DNA of 48,741 nucleotides from contig JAFZNE010000069.1 of NCBI GenBank assembly GCA_017553035.1, forward strand, positions 1 to 48,741, read 5' to 3'. Positions 15,362 through 24,210 of the stretch are shown here, in pieces. The stretch's first letter is position 1, and each line of letters starts with the position of its first letter. Under the pieces are notes generated by a model that saw only the letters and a program-made list of their open reading frames with translations, had not been told where the DNA came from and made no database searches. Both the position numbers and the translations under genes were made by a program. Origin of the DNA: Lachnospiraceae bacterium. Lineage in GTDB: Bacteria; Bacillota; Clostridia; Lachnospirales; Lachnospiraceae.

Positions 15362-17653
15362 TTACTCTGCAGCGTTTTTGGGTTTTGCTGCCTTCTTTGC
15401 GGCTTTTTCCGCTTTTGCCTTGCTCTGTTCTCTCTTTTTGACTATTTCTTCGGGAGTGCAGGTAAATATCGCGCATCCCAAAGGCGGCAGCTTGATCGTG
15501 ATCGAATTATCCTGTCCGTCACAGGCTACGGGAGCCGACTTCTTATCCTTGGGATTGATATTGCCCTGACCGCCGTAAGTCGTGGAATCACTGTTGAGTA
15601 TTTCCTTGTAAGTTCCGGCAAAAGGCACACCCTGTGTAAATTTATCATAAACGATGGGAGTGAAATTGCATACAAAGAGCAGTGTATTCTCGGGTTTACC
15701 GTCACTCCTGATAAAGCTTACGATACTGTGATCCGCATCAAGGCAGCTCATCCACTTAAAGCCCTCGGGCTCCTGATCAAGTTTTGTCATTGCCGGATAC
15801 TGCAGATACAGTTCATTCAGCTTCGCAGAGAACTTCTGCATCTTGAGATGGAGCTCATCTTCAAGCTCGCCCCAGTCAAGGCTCCTGCTCTCGCTCCATT
15901 CGCGCTCCTGACCGAATTCCTGGCCCATAAACAGCAGTTTCTTGCCGGGATGTCCCATCATGAACGAATACGCAAGTCTTAAGTTCGCAAATTTATCAAC
16001 CCTGTAACCGGGCATCTTGTTCAGCATCGAACATTTTCCGTGAACGACCTCGTCATGCGAAAGCACAAGGATGAAATTCTCGCTGTAGGCATACATCATG
16101 CCGAAAGTAAGCTGTCCGTGAACACCCTTCCTGAACAGCGGATCCTGCTTCATGTATGAGGTAAAATCATTCATCCAGCCCATGTTCCACTTCATATCAA
16201 AGCCTAAGCCGTCCTCCTCGACGGGAGCGGTTATCTTCGCCCATGCGGTCGATTCCTCGGCAATGATCAGCGCGCCGGTCTTACGCTTGTGGAAAATGGA
16301 ATTCAGATGCTTCAGCAGTTCGATGGCTTCAAGATTCTCGTTTCCTCCGAACTTGTTGGGCAGCCACTGCCCGTTCTGGCGTCCGTAATCAAGATACAGC
16401 ATCGAAGCCACGGCATCCATCCTGATGCCGTCAGCGTGATATTTTTCTACCCAGAACAATGCATTTGCGATGAGGAAATTCGAAACCTCGGGACGTCCGA
16501 AATTGAAGATCAGTGTACCCCAGTCGGGATGCTCGCCGAGCCTCTTGTCCGGATGTTCGTACAAACAGGTGCCGTCGAAATTGGAAAGCGACCATGCATC
16601 TCTCGGGAAATGCGCGGGTACCCAGTCAAGGATGACTCCTATTCCCTCATTGTGCAGATAGTTGATAAAATACATGAAATCCTGGGGCGTACCGTATCTT
16701 GAGGTTGCGGCATAATAACCGGAAACCTGATATCCCCACGCCCCGTCGAACGGATGCTCCATGATCGGCATCAGCTCGATATGTGTATAATTCTGTTTCT
16801 TAACGTATTTTGAAAGCATCGGGGCAAGCTCGCGGTATGAATAGAAATCGTTGTCGCCTTCGCCCTTGCGCATCCAGGAACCGAGATGAACCTCATAGAT
16901 ATTGAGAGGCATATTCTTGATATCCTGTTTCTTGCGGCTCTTCATCCACTCCTTGTCTTTCCAGTCATAATCAAGCCTTCTGACGATCGAAGCGGTATTG
17001 GGCCTGAGTTCATTGTAAAATGCATACGGGTCGGTCTTTAAAAACGTAAGCCCGCCCTTGGTCTTGAGCTCAAATTTATACATCTCCCCTTCGTCAATTC
17101 CGGGGATGAACAGTTCAAAAATGCCCGAAGCACGCAGCTTTCTCATGGGATGCCTGCGGCCGTCCCATCCGTTGAAATTGCCCACTACGCTGACTCTGGT
17201 CGCGTTAGGTGCCCATACGGCAAAATATGTACCCCATACATTGTTGATACGATGCACGTGAGCACCGAGTTTATCATAGATCTCGTAATGAATGCCCTTG
17301 ATGAACCTGTCTTCATCCTCGCCGTTTATCTGAGGACCGAAGGCATAGGGATCGCGAATCTCCTGTGTATCATCGTTGTCGTAAGTTATCTCGTATCTGT
17401 AGGGCTCGCTCTGTGAGCCGGGAACCAGAGCCGAGAAATTGCCCTGATCATCTACATTGATCATCTCATGGCAATCCCTTCCGATCCATAATTTGATCGA
17501 TCTTGCGGTCGGCTGATATGTGCTGTAACGTACACCCCTGTCCGTGACATGCGGCCCGAGCCAGCTGTGAGGATCATCATGTTCGGAATAAACCAGTGCT
17601 TCCATTGCCCCCCAATTCATCAGGTCATACAATGCGTCGTTTTCGTTAATCAT
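15362..17653 (-). CDS. glgB: 1,4-alpha-glucan branching enzyme
   Basis: The protein has 763 residues and makes the alpha-1,6 branches of glycogen. Two N-terminal beta domains (to about 230) precede the GH13 barrel. The catalytic triad is intact: Asp413 in GIRMDAVASMLY, Glu466 in IIAEESTAW and Asp534 in LSHDEVVHGK. This contrasts with the dead GlgX-like protein further down the run. The C-terminus carries an extra Lys/Ala-rich tail of about 30 residues ending AAKPKNAAE. The start at 17653 is chosen because GAGAGG lies seven bases upstream; the GTG at 17668 falls within that site. It follows the DUF624 gene by 23 bases. Confidence 0.97.
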   Translation of the reverse strand: MINENDALYDLMNWGAMEALVYSEHDDPHSWLGPHVTDRGVRYSTYQPTARSIKLWIGRDCHEMINVDDQGNFSALVPGSQSEPYRYEITYDNDDTQEIRDPYAFGPQINGEDEDRFIKGIHYEIYDKLGAHVHRINNVWGTYFAVWAPNATRVSVVGNFNGWDGRRHPMRKLRASGIFELFIPGIDEGEMYKFELKTKGGLTFLKTDPYAFYNELRPNTASIVRRLDYDWKDKEWMKSRKKQDIKNMPLNIYEVHLGSWMRKGEGDNDFYSYRELAPMLSKYVKKQNYTHIELMPIMEHPFDGAWGYQVSGYYAATSRYGTPQDFMYFINYLHNEGIGVILDWVPAHFPRDAWSLSNFDGTCLYEHPDKRLGEHPDWGTLIFNFGRPEVSNFLIANALFWVEKYHADGIRMDAVASMLYLDYGRQNGQWLPNKFGGNENLEAIELLKHLNSIFHKRKTGALIIAEESTAWAKITAPVEEDGLGFDMKWNMGWMNDFTSYMKQDPLFRKGVHGQLTFGMMYAYSENFILVLSHDEVVHGKCSMLNKMPGYRVDKFANLRLAYSFMMGHPGKKLLFMGQEFGQEREWSESRSLDWGELEDELHLKMQKFSAKLNELYLQYPAMTKLDQEPEGFKWMSCLDADHSIVSFIRSDGKPENTLLFVCNFTPIVYDKFTQGVPFAGTYKEILNSDSTTYGGQGNINPKDKKSAPVACDGQDNSITIKLPPLGCAIFTCTPEEIVKKREQSKAKAEKAAKKAAKPKNAAE

Positions 17654-17676
17654 CTCAATACCTCTCACAAAATATA

Positions 17677-18366
17677 TTATTCTCTATACCATTCATCGAT
17701 ACCCGTTTCTTCCGGATTACCGGCAGATTCGCCCTGATATTTCTTCAGAACGGGTTCAATGATAAAGGATCTGATCAATGCGGTCAGGCCCGGTGCGAAG
17801 AACGGGAGAAGACCAAGTATTGAAAAGAGTTCTACATTCATTAAGGCAATCCTGATCAGCAGGATCCAGAATATCGCGATCAGGACCAGGATCAGTGTTC
17901 TGATAAAATGTCTCGAACTAAGCGTCAGTGTACTCTTAAACAGTTGTGAGAACGATACGGTAAATCTTGACAATACCGGGAATATCCAGACCGAAATGAA
18001 CGAAACCAGAACCGTTCCGATCACAAAACCCACAAAATACACCTTGCTGAATGTACTTCCGGTTTCAAGTTCCGCACTGGCGTAGAAGAAATCGATCGTA
18101 AGGATGACTGCAAGCGCGGCAAGCACGATCGATGCCGGAAATCCGACTTTGAAATTCTGTTTGAAACCCCTGAAGAATTCCTTGGTCACGTAACTTCTGT
18201 TCCTTCTCGTAACCTTGACCGTCGCATAATACAGACCGCAGCTTGCGGGACCGATCGTAATGATCGGCAGCGAACATATCGTCCACAGTATCGACAGCCA
18301 TATCGTATCCACGATCTTATTGACCGCTGTAAAAAAAGCATTTTCGGGATTAAAAAAATTACTCAT
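17677..18366 (-). CDS. YesL-like membrane protein (DUF624)
   Basis: This is a 229-residue integral membrane protein with about five hydrophobic helices. The N-terminus (LWTICSLPIITIGPASCGLYY) is the hallmark of the YesL/DUF624 family, often found beside carbohydrate-uptake or glycoside hydrolase genes. Its molecular role is unknown. The start overlaps the stop of the AI-2E transporter gene by eight bases (ATGAGTAA), so the two are translationally coupled, and glgB follows. Confidence 0.85.
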   Translation of the reverse strand: MSNFFNPENAFFTAVNKIVDTIWLSILWTICSLPIITIGPASCGLYYATVKVTRRNRSYVTKEFFRGFKQNFKVGFPASIVLAALAVILTIDFFYASAELETGSTFSKVYFVGFVIGTVLVSFISVWIFPVLSRFTVSFSQLFKSTLTLSSRHFIRTLILVLIAIFWILLIRIALMNVELFSILGLLPFFAPGLTALIRSFIIEPVLKKYQGESAGNPEETGIDEWYRE

Positions 18367-19921
18367 GATCTTTCTTCTTGTCTCCTCGTTTTCTCTTTAC
18401 AAAAGTGCCGATCTTCTTGAAAAGCATGCGGCTCAGTGTCATCTTATGTGCATTGCCGGCATTGGCGGCTGCAGTATTCTCGGCTGCGGCCTCCGATCTG
18501 TCATCAGATCCTCCGGATGGATGATCCGCCTTGTCCGTCTGGTCATCGTCATCCTCCTCATCATTATGTTTCTGAGTAATAACGGTGCCGTCGTTGGTGG
18601 TGATCCTTATTACTTCGGTTTCATCTTCATACTCCAGCGTCTCGTAATATGACGTGCCGGTCTCCAAACCTCGTCGGTACAGCCGGTATTCGACGAATTC
18701 CTTTACGATCATGTAGATACAAGCCATAAGCGGAACCGCAAGCAGCATTCCGAGCACGCCCCAAAGGCTTCCGAAAAATACACATGCGAACAGTACCCAT
18801 ATCGGTGAAAGGCCGATACTGTCACCGACGATCTTCGGTGTGAGCACGTTGGCATCGAGCTGCTGTATTACAATGATCATGATAACGAAATACAGACAAT
18901 GGATCGGGCTTACTACAAATATCAGGAATGAACCCGGTATTGCTCCTATGATAGGTCCGAAGAAAGGTATTACGTTGGTGACACCAACGATAACGCTGAT
19001 CAGGACCGCATACGGCATTTTAAAGATAAGCATTCCCAAAAAGCAGATCAGACCGACGATAAAAGAGTCTATGATCTTGCCGGTGAATGAAGTGGTGAAT
19101 TTTTCATGACACTGGCGGGTAACTCTTACAAGGATGTTGGCCCGTTTACGCTTGAGCAGGGAATAAACGATCTTCTTGCTTATTCCGATGATCTTCTCCT
19201 TGTATCCGAGAACATAGATCGAGAAGATCAGTCCGATAAACACATTGTAAATAACACCGAAAAAACTCTTAACGCCTGACAGAACAGGGTTGATGATGTC
19301 GGTTGCCACCTCGACCAGACGGTTATTGATGAAATCATCGATATATTCACCGGCTTTGACTATGCCGTTATCCATAAACGCGCCGGCTTTGGTATTTCTG
19401 ATCTCCAGTCCCAGATACCATTTTTCGAGGTTCCGATACTGCTGAGGCAGTTCTTCGACCAGAGTCGATACGGTATTGGTGATCTCGGGGATCAGCATAT
19501 ACATCATGAAACCCAGCAGCAGGATCACAAATATCAGCGTAAGAATGATAGACAATACCCTTATGACCTTATTGGTCCTGGTGATGTTCTTGGCACGCTT
19601 GTAAAATATATGTCTGAGCTTGGTTTCAAAGAATTTCATAAGGGGATTCATCAGGTATGCGAACACCGATCCGTAAATGATCGGCGCTGCGGCGCTCTTG
19701 ATCTTTTCAAATCCCGTTTTGAATTCCTTACGCTGGACAAACGCAAACACCAGGATTACCGCGGCTGCGATCACAAGGAATGCGGTTACGCCGTAACCGG
19801 CATACTTTTTCCAGCCTCCGCCCTTTCGTCTGTCTCTTTTTATGGCTTCTCCCGGATTACCTGCCGTATTCTGAGTATTTCCGGCAGCCTCTCCCGCTCT
19901 TCCGATAGCCTGTTCTTCCAT
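18359..19921 (-). CDS. AI-2E family transporter (PerM/YtvI-like)
   Basis: The protein has 520 residues. A charged cytoplasmic N-terminus (about 1-38) precedes some eight membrane helices, with the family-typical long soluble loop between helices 3 and 4 (about 160-215) and the block VTNVIPFFGPIIGAIPG in the second half. Members export small molecules or act in Na+/H+ exchange; the substrate is unknown. A long hydrophilic C-terminal tail (about 430-520), acidic and then Ala/Asn-rich and ending in a Lys-rich stretch, is not typical of the core family. GGGGGA precedes the ATG. It follows xpt by 40 bases. Confidence 0.88.
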   Translation of the reverse strand: MEEQAIGRAGEAAGNTQNTAGNPGEAIKRDRRKGGGWKKYAGYGVTAFLVIAAAVILVFAFVQRKEFKTGFEKIKSAAAPIIYGSVFAYLMNPLMKFFETKLRHIFYKRAKNITRTNKVIRVLSIILTLIFVILLLGFMMYMLIPEITNTVSTLVEELPQQYRNLEKWYLGLEIRNTKAGAFMDNGIVKAGEYIDDFINNRLVEVATDIINPVLSGVKSFFGVIYNVFIGLIFSIYVLGYKEKIIGISKKIVYSLLKRKRANILVRVTRQCHEKFTTSFTGKIIDSFIVGLICFLGMLIFKMPYAVLISVIVGVTNVIPFFGPIIGAIPGSFLIFVVSPIHCLYFVIMIIVIQQLDANVLTPKIVGDSIGLSPIWVLFACVFFGSLWGVLGMLLAVPLMACIYMIVKEFVEYRLYRRGLETGTSYYETLEYEDETEVIRITTNDGTVITQKHNDEEDDDDQTDKADHPSGGSDDRSEAAAENTAAANAGNAHKMTLSRMLFKKIGTFVKRKRGDKKKDHE

Positions 19922-19961
19922 ACCGTTCCCCCAAATACCTGTTATTGTTTACGTTTCCGGA

Positions 19962-20543
19962 TCATTCCCTGAAAACGATCTTGCCTGTCGTATCATCCAT
20001 GCTGTCGATTATTGCCAGCGATTTCAGGTTGAGGCCCATTTCCCTTATCGTCTTTCCGCCGCTCTGGAAGCCTTTCTCGATAACGATACCGATGCCCTCA
20101 ACGCTCGCTCCGGCGCTCTTTACGAGATCGATCAGTCCCAGGAGCGCGCACCCGTTGGCAAGAAAGTCATCTATGATCAGGATCTTGTCATCGGGCTTGA
20201 TATATTTCTTAGAAACAATGACATCATATACCTTTTTGTGGGTAAATGATTCTATTTTTGTAGAATACGATTCTCCGTCAAGATTGATGCTCTGCGCTTT
20301 TTTGGCGAATACTACCGGCACATCGTCAAAATGCATAGCCGCGGCACAGGCCACAGCAATACCCGATGCCTCGATGGTAAGTATCTTGGTGATCTGTTTG
20401 TCACCGAAAAGTCTCTTGAATTCGCATCCGATCTCATCAAGCAGTTTAACGTCGATCTGATGATTCAGAAACATGTCAACTTTAAGGACATTGCCGGCTT
20501 TAACCGTTCCGTCCTTTAAAATACGTTCTTTTAGAAGATCCAT
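19962..20543 (-). CDS. xpt: Xanthine phosphoribosyltransferase
   Basis: This is a 193-residue cytoplasmic enzyme that salvages xanthine to XMP with PRPP. The PRPP loop reads [11 protein letters not shown] (about 119-129), and the N-terminal [15 protein letters not shown] is typical of Xpt. The start at 20543 has AAAGGGG eight bases upstream; an in-frame start at 20573 has none. Unlike B. subtilis xpt, the leader is too short for a purine riboswitch (about 30 bases). It diverges from upp, so two nucleobase-salvage genes share one intergenic region. Confidence 0.95.
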   Translation of the reverse strand: MDLLKERILKDGTVKAGNVLKVDMFLNHQIDVKLLDEIGCEFKRLFGDKQITKILTIEASGIAVACAAAMHFDDVPVVFAKKAQSINLDGESYSTKIESFTHKKVYDVIVSKKYIKPDDKILIIDDFLANGCALLGLIDLVKSAGASVEGIGIVIEKGFQSGGKTIREMGLNLKSLAIIDSMDDTTGKIVFRE

Positions 20544-20561
20544 CAGAAATACCCCTTTCGT

Positions 20562-20589
20562 TATTGTAGCCACTCATAGCTATTGTAGC
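20562..20589 (-). promoter_or_regulatory. Extended -10 promoter and 9-bp direct repeat before xpt
   Basis: On the minus strand TGcTACAAT (TACAAT at 20582-20587) forms an extended -10 box; no good -35 box is visible. GCTACAATA occurs twice, at 20581-20589 and 20562-20570, 19 bp apart, straddling the expected start of transcription. Confidence 0.45.
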
Positions 20590-20646
20590 ACATTTATCCG
20601 AAAAGGGGTAGTATGAAATAATTTATTTTGTTTACAATATTTTATC

Positions 20647-20675
20647 TGTACAAAAAAAATTTTGTGTGATAGAAT
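20647..20675 (+). promoter_or_regulatory. Promoter for upp and the YheO-type regulator
   Basis: TGTACA (20647-20652), a 17-base spacer and TAGAAT (20670-20675) preceded by TGA, which makes an extended -10. The leader is about 23 bases and carries GAGGAGGT before the ATG. Confidence 0.6.
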
Positions 20676-20704
20676 CTTAACCAACAAAATATGAGGAGGT
20701 TGTC

Positions 20705-21349
20705 ATGGAACAGAAATACGAAAACGCCTTTATTTTTGATCATCCGCTCATTCAGCACAAAACATCCCTTTTAAGAGACAAAAACACATCCACGAAAGAT
20801 TTCCGTGAGCTTGTATCAGAGATCTCAATGCTTATGGCTTATGAAGTTACAAGGGATTTTGAGCTTGAGGAGATCGAAGTTGAAACACCCATCTGCAAAT
20901 GTATGACCAAGGTTCTCACACATAAGAGAAAGATCACTCTCGTTCCCGTTCTTCGTGCCGGACTCGGTATGGTCGACGGAATGCTCAAGATCCTTCCTCA
21001 GGTACGTGTAGGCCACATAGGTCTTTACCGTGATCACGATACCCACCAGCCCATCGAATACTACTGCAAGCTGCCCGAAGATGTGGCCGAAAGTGAAGTA
21101 ATCCTTCTCGACCCCATGCTTGCCACGGGCGGTTCGGCGATCGCCGCAACACAGTTTATCAAGAAGCGCGGCTGCAAGAACATCCGCTGGGTAAGCATGA
21201 TAGCTGCTCCGGAAGGTATCGAAGCTTTCCACAAGGTTTATCCCGAAATTCCCGTATGGTGCGCTGTTGTTGATGAGAAGCTCAACGAAAACGCCTACAT
21301 CGTTCCCGGTCTCGGAGACTGCGGAGATCGTCTGTACGGAACCAAATAA
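20705..21349 (+). CDS. upp: Uracil phosphoribosyltransferase
   Basis: This 214-residue cytoplasmic enzyme converts uracil and PRPP to UMP. It shows the family blocks [13 protein letters not shown] (about 79-91), the PRPP-binding [12 protein letters not shown] (about 136-147) and the C-terminal [13 protein letters not shown] uracil-binding segment. Length and ends match the family exactly. GAGGAGGT lies four bases before the ATG. It is followed after 21 bases by the YheO-type regulator, sharing the same terminator. Confidence 0.97.
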   Translation: MEQKYENAFIFDHPLIQHKTSLLRDKNTSTKDFRELVSEISMLMAYEVTRDFELEEIEVETPICKCMTKVLTHKRKITLVPVLRAGLGMVDGMLKILPQVRVGHIGLYRDHDTHQPIEYYCKLPEDVAESEVILLDPMLATGGSAIAATQFIKKRGCKNIRWVSMIAAPEGIEAFHKVYPEIPVWCAVVDEKLNENAYIVPGLGDCGDRLYGTK

Positions 21350-21370
21350 GCAAGAAATGAAAGGTACCGC

Positions 21371-22000
21371 ATGAATTTAGATTCTTTGAAAAATATCGCT
21401 CACGCGATCGCTGTACAGTTCGGTTCAAACTGTGAAGTACTGATACACGATCTGAGCGTCGAAAAACTTTCTTCCTCGATCGTCTACATCGAGAACGGGC
21501 ATGTCAGCAATCGCAAGATCGGCGACGGTCCTTCGCACGTTGTGCTTGAGGCCCTGAATTCCGATCCGGAGACCCTGACCGACCGGCTCGGTTATCATAC
21601 CCAGACAAAAGACGGAAGAACATTGAAATCGAGCACCATTTATATCCGGGATGAAGAAGGCAAGGTCAGATATATCCTCTCCATCAACTTTGACATTACA
21701 GGTCTTATAATGGCCGCAGGTTCGCTGACTTCCGTAACTTCCAATTCCGAACAGACGGAGGAAGCCGAGAAGATCACCAATGATGTCAACGAACTGCTCG
21801 ACGATCTGATCGAACGTTCGGTCAAGCCTTTCGGCAAGCCGGTCGCTTACATGACCAAAGAGGAGAAGACTCAGGCGATCCGCTTCCTGAACGACAGCGG
21901 CGCTTTCCTCATCACGAAATCCGGCGACAAGGTATCAAAATACTTCGGAATATCAAAATATACGCTGTACAGCTATATTGATGTCAATAAAAAGAACTGA
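21371..22000 (+). CDS. YheO-like PAS/HTH transcriptional regulator
   Basis: The protein has 209 residues. A YheO-like PAS domain (about 5-115, with VLIHDLS and NRKIGDGPS) is followed by a coiled stretch and a C-terminal HTH (about 160-205, with GAFLITKSGDKVSKYFGISKYTLYSY). Relatives such as DauR control amino-acid catabolism; the target here is unknown. Its position 21 bases after upp suggests it is made together with the uracil-salvage enzyme and could sense a small metabolite. AAAGGT lies five bases before the ATG. Confidence 0.85.
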   Translation: MNLDSLKNIAHAIAVQFGSNCEVLIHDLSVEKLSSSIVYIENGHVSNRKIGDGPSHVVLEALNSDPETLTDRLGYHTQTKDGRTLKSSTIYIRDEEGKVRYILSINFDITGLIMAAGSLTSVTSNSEQTEEAEKITNDVNELLDDLIERSVKPFGKPVAYMTKEEKTQAIRFLNDSGAFLITKSGDKVSKYFGISKYTLYSYIDVNKKN

Positions 22001-22007
22001 CGTAAAT

Positions 22008-22051
22008 AAGGCATCTGCACTTCTGTTCGTGCAGATGCCTTTATTTTTTTA
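22008..22051. terminator. Strong intrinsic terminator
   Basis: A 13-bp stem AAGGCATCTGCAC/GTGCAGATGCCTT with an eight-base loop is followed by a T-rich tract (TATTTTTTTATT) on the plus strand. It ends the upp operon. On the minus strand it is followed by TTATTTAC, so it could also stop the convergent secreted-protein gene. Confidence 0.92.
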
Positions 22052-23149
22052 TTCGATCGGCCGTCTTGTGTATCCGAATACAAAGCCGCAATTTGTTATG
22101 TCTATCACTCTTCCCCAGTGAACCGAAGAGTTGTAATTACCCTCGGCGATGGTGATCATGTTACCGTCGACCTTCAGGACAACAACCGAGTGTGAATCGT
22201 TGTTGATGCGCAGGATAGCTCCGGCACTGATATATGCGGGATCGGTAAATTTATAAGCCGGCGCGTTTCCGAACGCAGCATCACTTGCCAGCATTGCAAA
22301 TGCCTGGCATCCGCCGCCGAATCCTCCGTAACCAAGAGTCATTGCCACGTCGGGTCCCCAGCTGTAAGTATTCGCATTGGTCCAGGGCGTTCCTTCGGGA
22401 TATTCACTCTGCAGAGCCATGATCGCGTTATATACCTCATCATCGGTAATGGTAAGGTATGCGGGGATTTCGGGCTCGGGCTCGACCGTGGGCTCAGGTG
22501 TTGTTGTGGGCTCAGGCTCAGCTGTCGGAGTCGGTTCAGCTGTCGGTTCGGGTGTTGTTGTGGGTTCAGGTTCAGCTGTCGGCTCGGGAGCAGCCGTAGG
22601 CTCCGGTGCTGCTGTAGGTGCTGCTGTAGGTTCCGGCTCATATGTAGGTTCAGGAACATACGTAGGCTCCGGTACACCGGTAGGTTCCGATATGATCACA
22701 GGATCGGGAACATATGTGGGATCGGGAACATATGTGGGTTCCGGCTCATCCGTAGGCTTAGGTACAGTCGTAGGTTCCGGAGCTGTGGGCTTGGGAGCCG
22801 CTGTCGGTTCAGGGGTTGTTACTTTAGCCTTCTTTACCGTGATCTTGCACTTGTAGGTTTTTCCCTTGTAAGTTACTTTGATCTTCGCCTTACCGGGCGC
22901 AACTGCTGTAACAACGCCTTTTTTGGTAACCGTAACGATCTTCTTGTCAGTCGATTTATATTTTACTTTTCCTGTGGCATTTTTCAGCGTAAGCTTAAAA
23001 TCATCGCCCACATAAAGTGTCTTCTTGGTCTTGCTGAGTTTCGGTGACGCAGCCTGTACCTGCAGCTGCATCTGCGGAGCATTCCACAGTCCCTGAAATG
23101 ACAGCAATGCCATAGCGAACACCAGGATCGCCAATAATTTCTTCTTCAT
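22049..23149 (-). CDS. Secreted Ig-like protein with Pro-Thr-Glu linker and papain-like C-terminal domain
   Basis: The protein has 366 residues. A signal peptide (1-34, cleavage after VQAA) leads into a bacterial Ig-like Big_2 domain (35-107), then about 115 residues of PEPT/PTAE repeats (112-228), and a C-terminal globular domain. That domain contains GGGCQAFA (Cys281), DSHSVVV (His320) and EGNYN (Asn338), a Cys-His-Asn order typical of CHAP or NlpC/P60-like cysteine peptidases and amidases. A cell-wall or extracellular hydrolase is inferred. The start at 23149 has GGAGGT upstream; an earlier ATG at 23170 overlaps the pta stop but lacks a site. Confidence 0.8.
   Translation of the reverse strand: MKKKLLAILVFAMALLSFQGLWNAPQMQLQVQAASPKLSKTKKTLYVGDDFKLTLKNATGKVKYKSTDKKIVTVTKKGVVTAVAPGKAKIKVTYKGKTYKCKITVKKAKVTTPEPTAAPKPTAPEPTTVPKPTDEPEPTYVPDPTYVPDPVIISEPTGVPEPTYVPEPTYEPEPTAAPTAAPEPTAAPEPTAEPEPTTTPEPTAEPTPTAEPEPTTTPEPTVEPEPEIPAYLTITDDEVYNAIMALQSEYPEGTPWTNANTYSWGPDVAMTLGYGGFGGGCQAFAMLASDAAFGNAPAYKFTDPAYISAGAILRINNDSHSVVVLKVDGNMITIAEGNYNSSVHWGRVIDITNCGFVFGYTRRPIE
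22466..22816 (-). repeat. Degenerate minisatellite encoding the PTE linker
   Basis: Repeating units of about 12-18 bases read mainly as Pro-Glu-Pro-Thr, with variants TY-VP-EP and TAAP. The array lies inside the secreted-protein gene and is likely to vary in length between strains. Confidence 0.85.
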
Positions 23150-23166
23150 ACGCACCTCCATATTTT

Positions 23167-24165
23167 TCATACACTCTGTGCCTGCACCGCAGTCAGCGCA
23201 ACCGTTGTAACTATATCTTCAACTGAGCAGCCGCGCGAGAGGTCGTTGCAGGGTTTTGCAAGTCCCTGGAGTACCGCTACCGCCTCTGCCCCGCCGAGTC
23301 TCTGTGTGATCTTGTAGCCGATATTGCCGGCCTGCAGATCCGGGAAGACAAGCACATTGGCATGTCCGGCAACCGGGCTGCCTTTGGCCTTTGATTCTCC
23401 TATCTCGGGAATAAGAGCCGCATCAAACTGAAGCTCACCGTCAAGGATAAGTTCGGGTGCCATCTCGTGCGCAAGAGCTGTCGCCTCCTGTACCTTGGTT
23501 ACAAGTTCATGTTTGGCGCTTCCCTTTGTCGAAAATGACAGAAGTGCTACCTTAGGAGTCTCCACTCCGCACAGGTCGTGTGCGGTACGTGCGGCGCAAA
23601 CGGCTATGCATGCCAGTTCTTCCGCTGTCGGGCAAGGCATTACAACGCAGTCTGAATATACGAGAAGTCCGTCATACCCGATATTTTTATTCGGAAAATC
23701 CATAAGGAAGCTCGACGAAACCACCTTGACGCCCGGTGCGGTCTTTATGATCTGCAATGCCGGACGGAGCATATCGCCTGTAGTATGAACGGCACCTGAT
23801 ACAAGGCCGTCGGCATCGCCCGATTTCACCATCATTACCGCATAATACATAGGATCTGCGACCATTTTCGAGGCATCTTCCATAGTTACACCCTTGGCCT
23901 TACGCAGCTCATACAGAGTTTCGGCATATCCGGCCGCTTTGGGGCTGCCGATCGGGTCGATCAGCTCGATCCCGCTGATATCCGTTCCGGTATTTGCGGC
24001 CGTTTCATTGATCTTCTCAATATTGCCCAGCAGTACGGGTCTTGCAAGTCCTCTGTCCCTGATCAGTGCGGCGGCCTGCACGGTACGGGGCTCATCACCT
24101 TCAGGAAGTACAATAGTCTTAACATTTTCACGTGCTTTTGCTTTTATTTTATCGATTATGCTCAT
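23167..24165 (-). CDS. pta: Phosphate acetyltransferase
   Basis: This is a 332-residue cytoplasmic enzyme. It has the PTA_PTB fold, with IVLPEGDEPRTVQAA at the N-terminus, GLVSGAVHTTGDMLRPAL near 118-136 and SFSTKGSAKHE near 209. Length and N-terminus fit Pta rather than the shorter Ptb. It interconverts acetyl-CoA and acetyl phosphate; activity on butyryl-CoA cannot be excluded and would suit its neighbour. AAGGAGG lies six bases before the ATG. It is 45 bases downstream of buk in the same transcript. Confidence 0.9.
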   Translation of the reverse strand: MSIIDKIKAKARENVKTIVLPEGDEPRTVQAAALIRDRGLARPVLLGNIEKINETAANTGTDISGIELIDPIGSPKAAGYAETLYELRKAKGVTMEDASKMVADPMYYAVMMVKSGDADGLVSGAVHTTGDMLRPALQIIKTAPGVKVVSSSFLMDFPNKNIGYDGLLVYSDCVVMPCPTAEELACIAVCAARTAHDLCGVETPKVALLSFSTKGSAKHELVTKVQEATALAHEMAPELILDGELQFDAALIPEIGESKAKGSPVAGHANVLVFPDLQAGNIGYKITQRLGGAEAVAVLQGLAKPCNDLSRGCSVEDIVTTVALTAVQAQSV

Positions 24166-24210
24166 GGATAGCCTCCTTTTCTGCTGATGTCATTCAAATC
24201 CCCTCGGGTA

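Noticed and set aside
20544..20704. Purine riboswitch before xpt
   Set aside because: The predicted leader is about 30 bases and shows none of the conserved three-way-junction elements.
22466..22816. Repeat array considered as CRISPR
   Set aside because: Repeats are short, degenerate, in frame and encode PEPT units; there are no spacers or cas genes.
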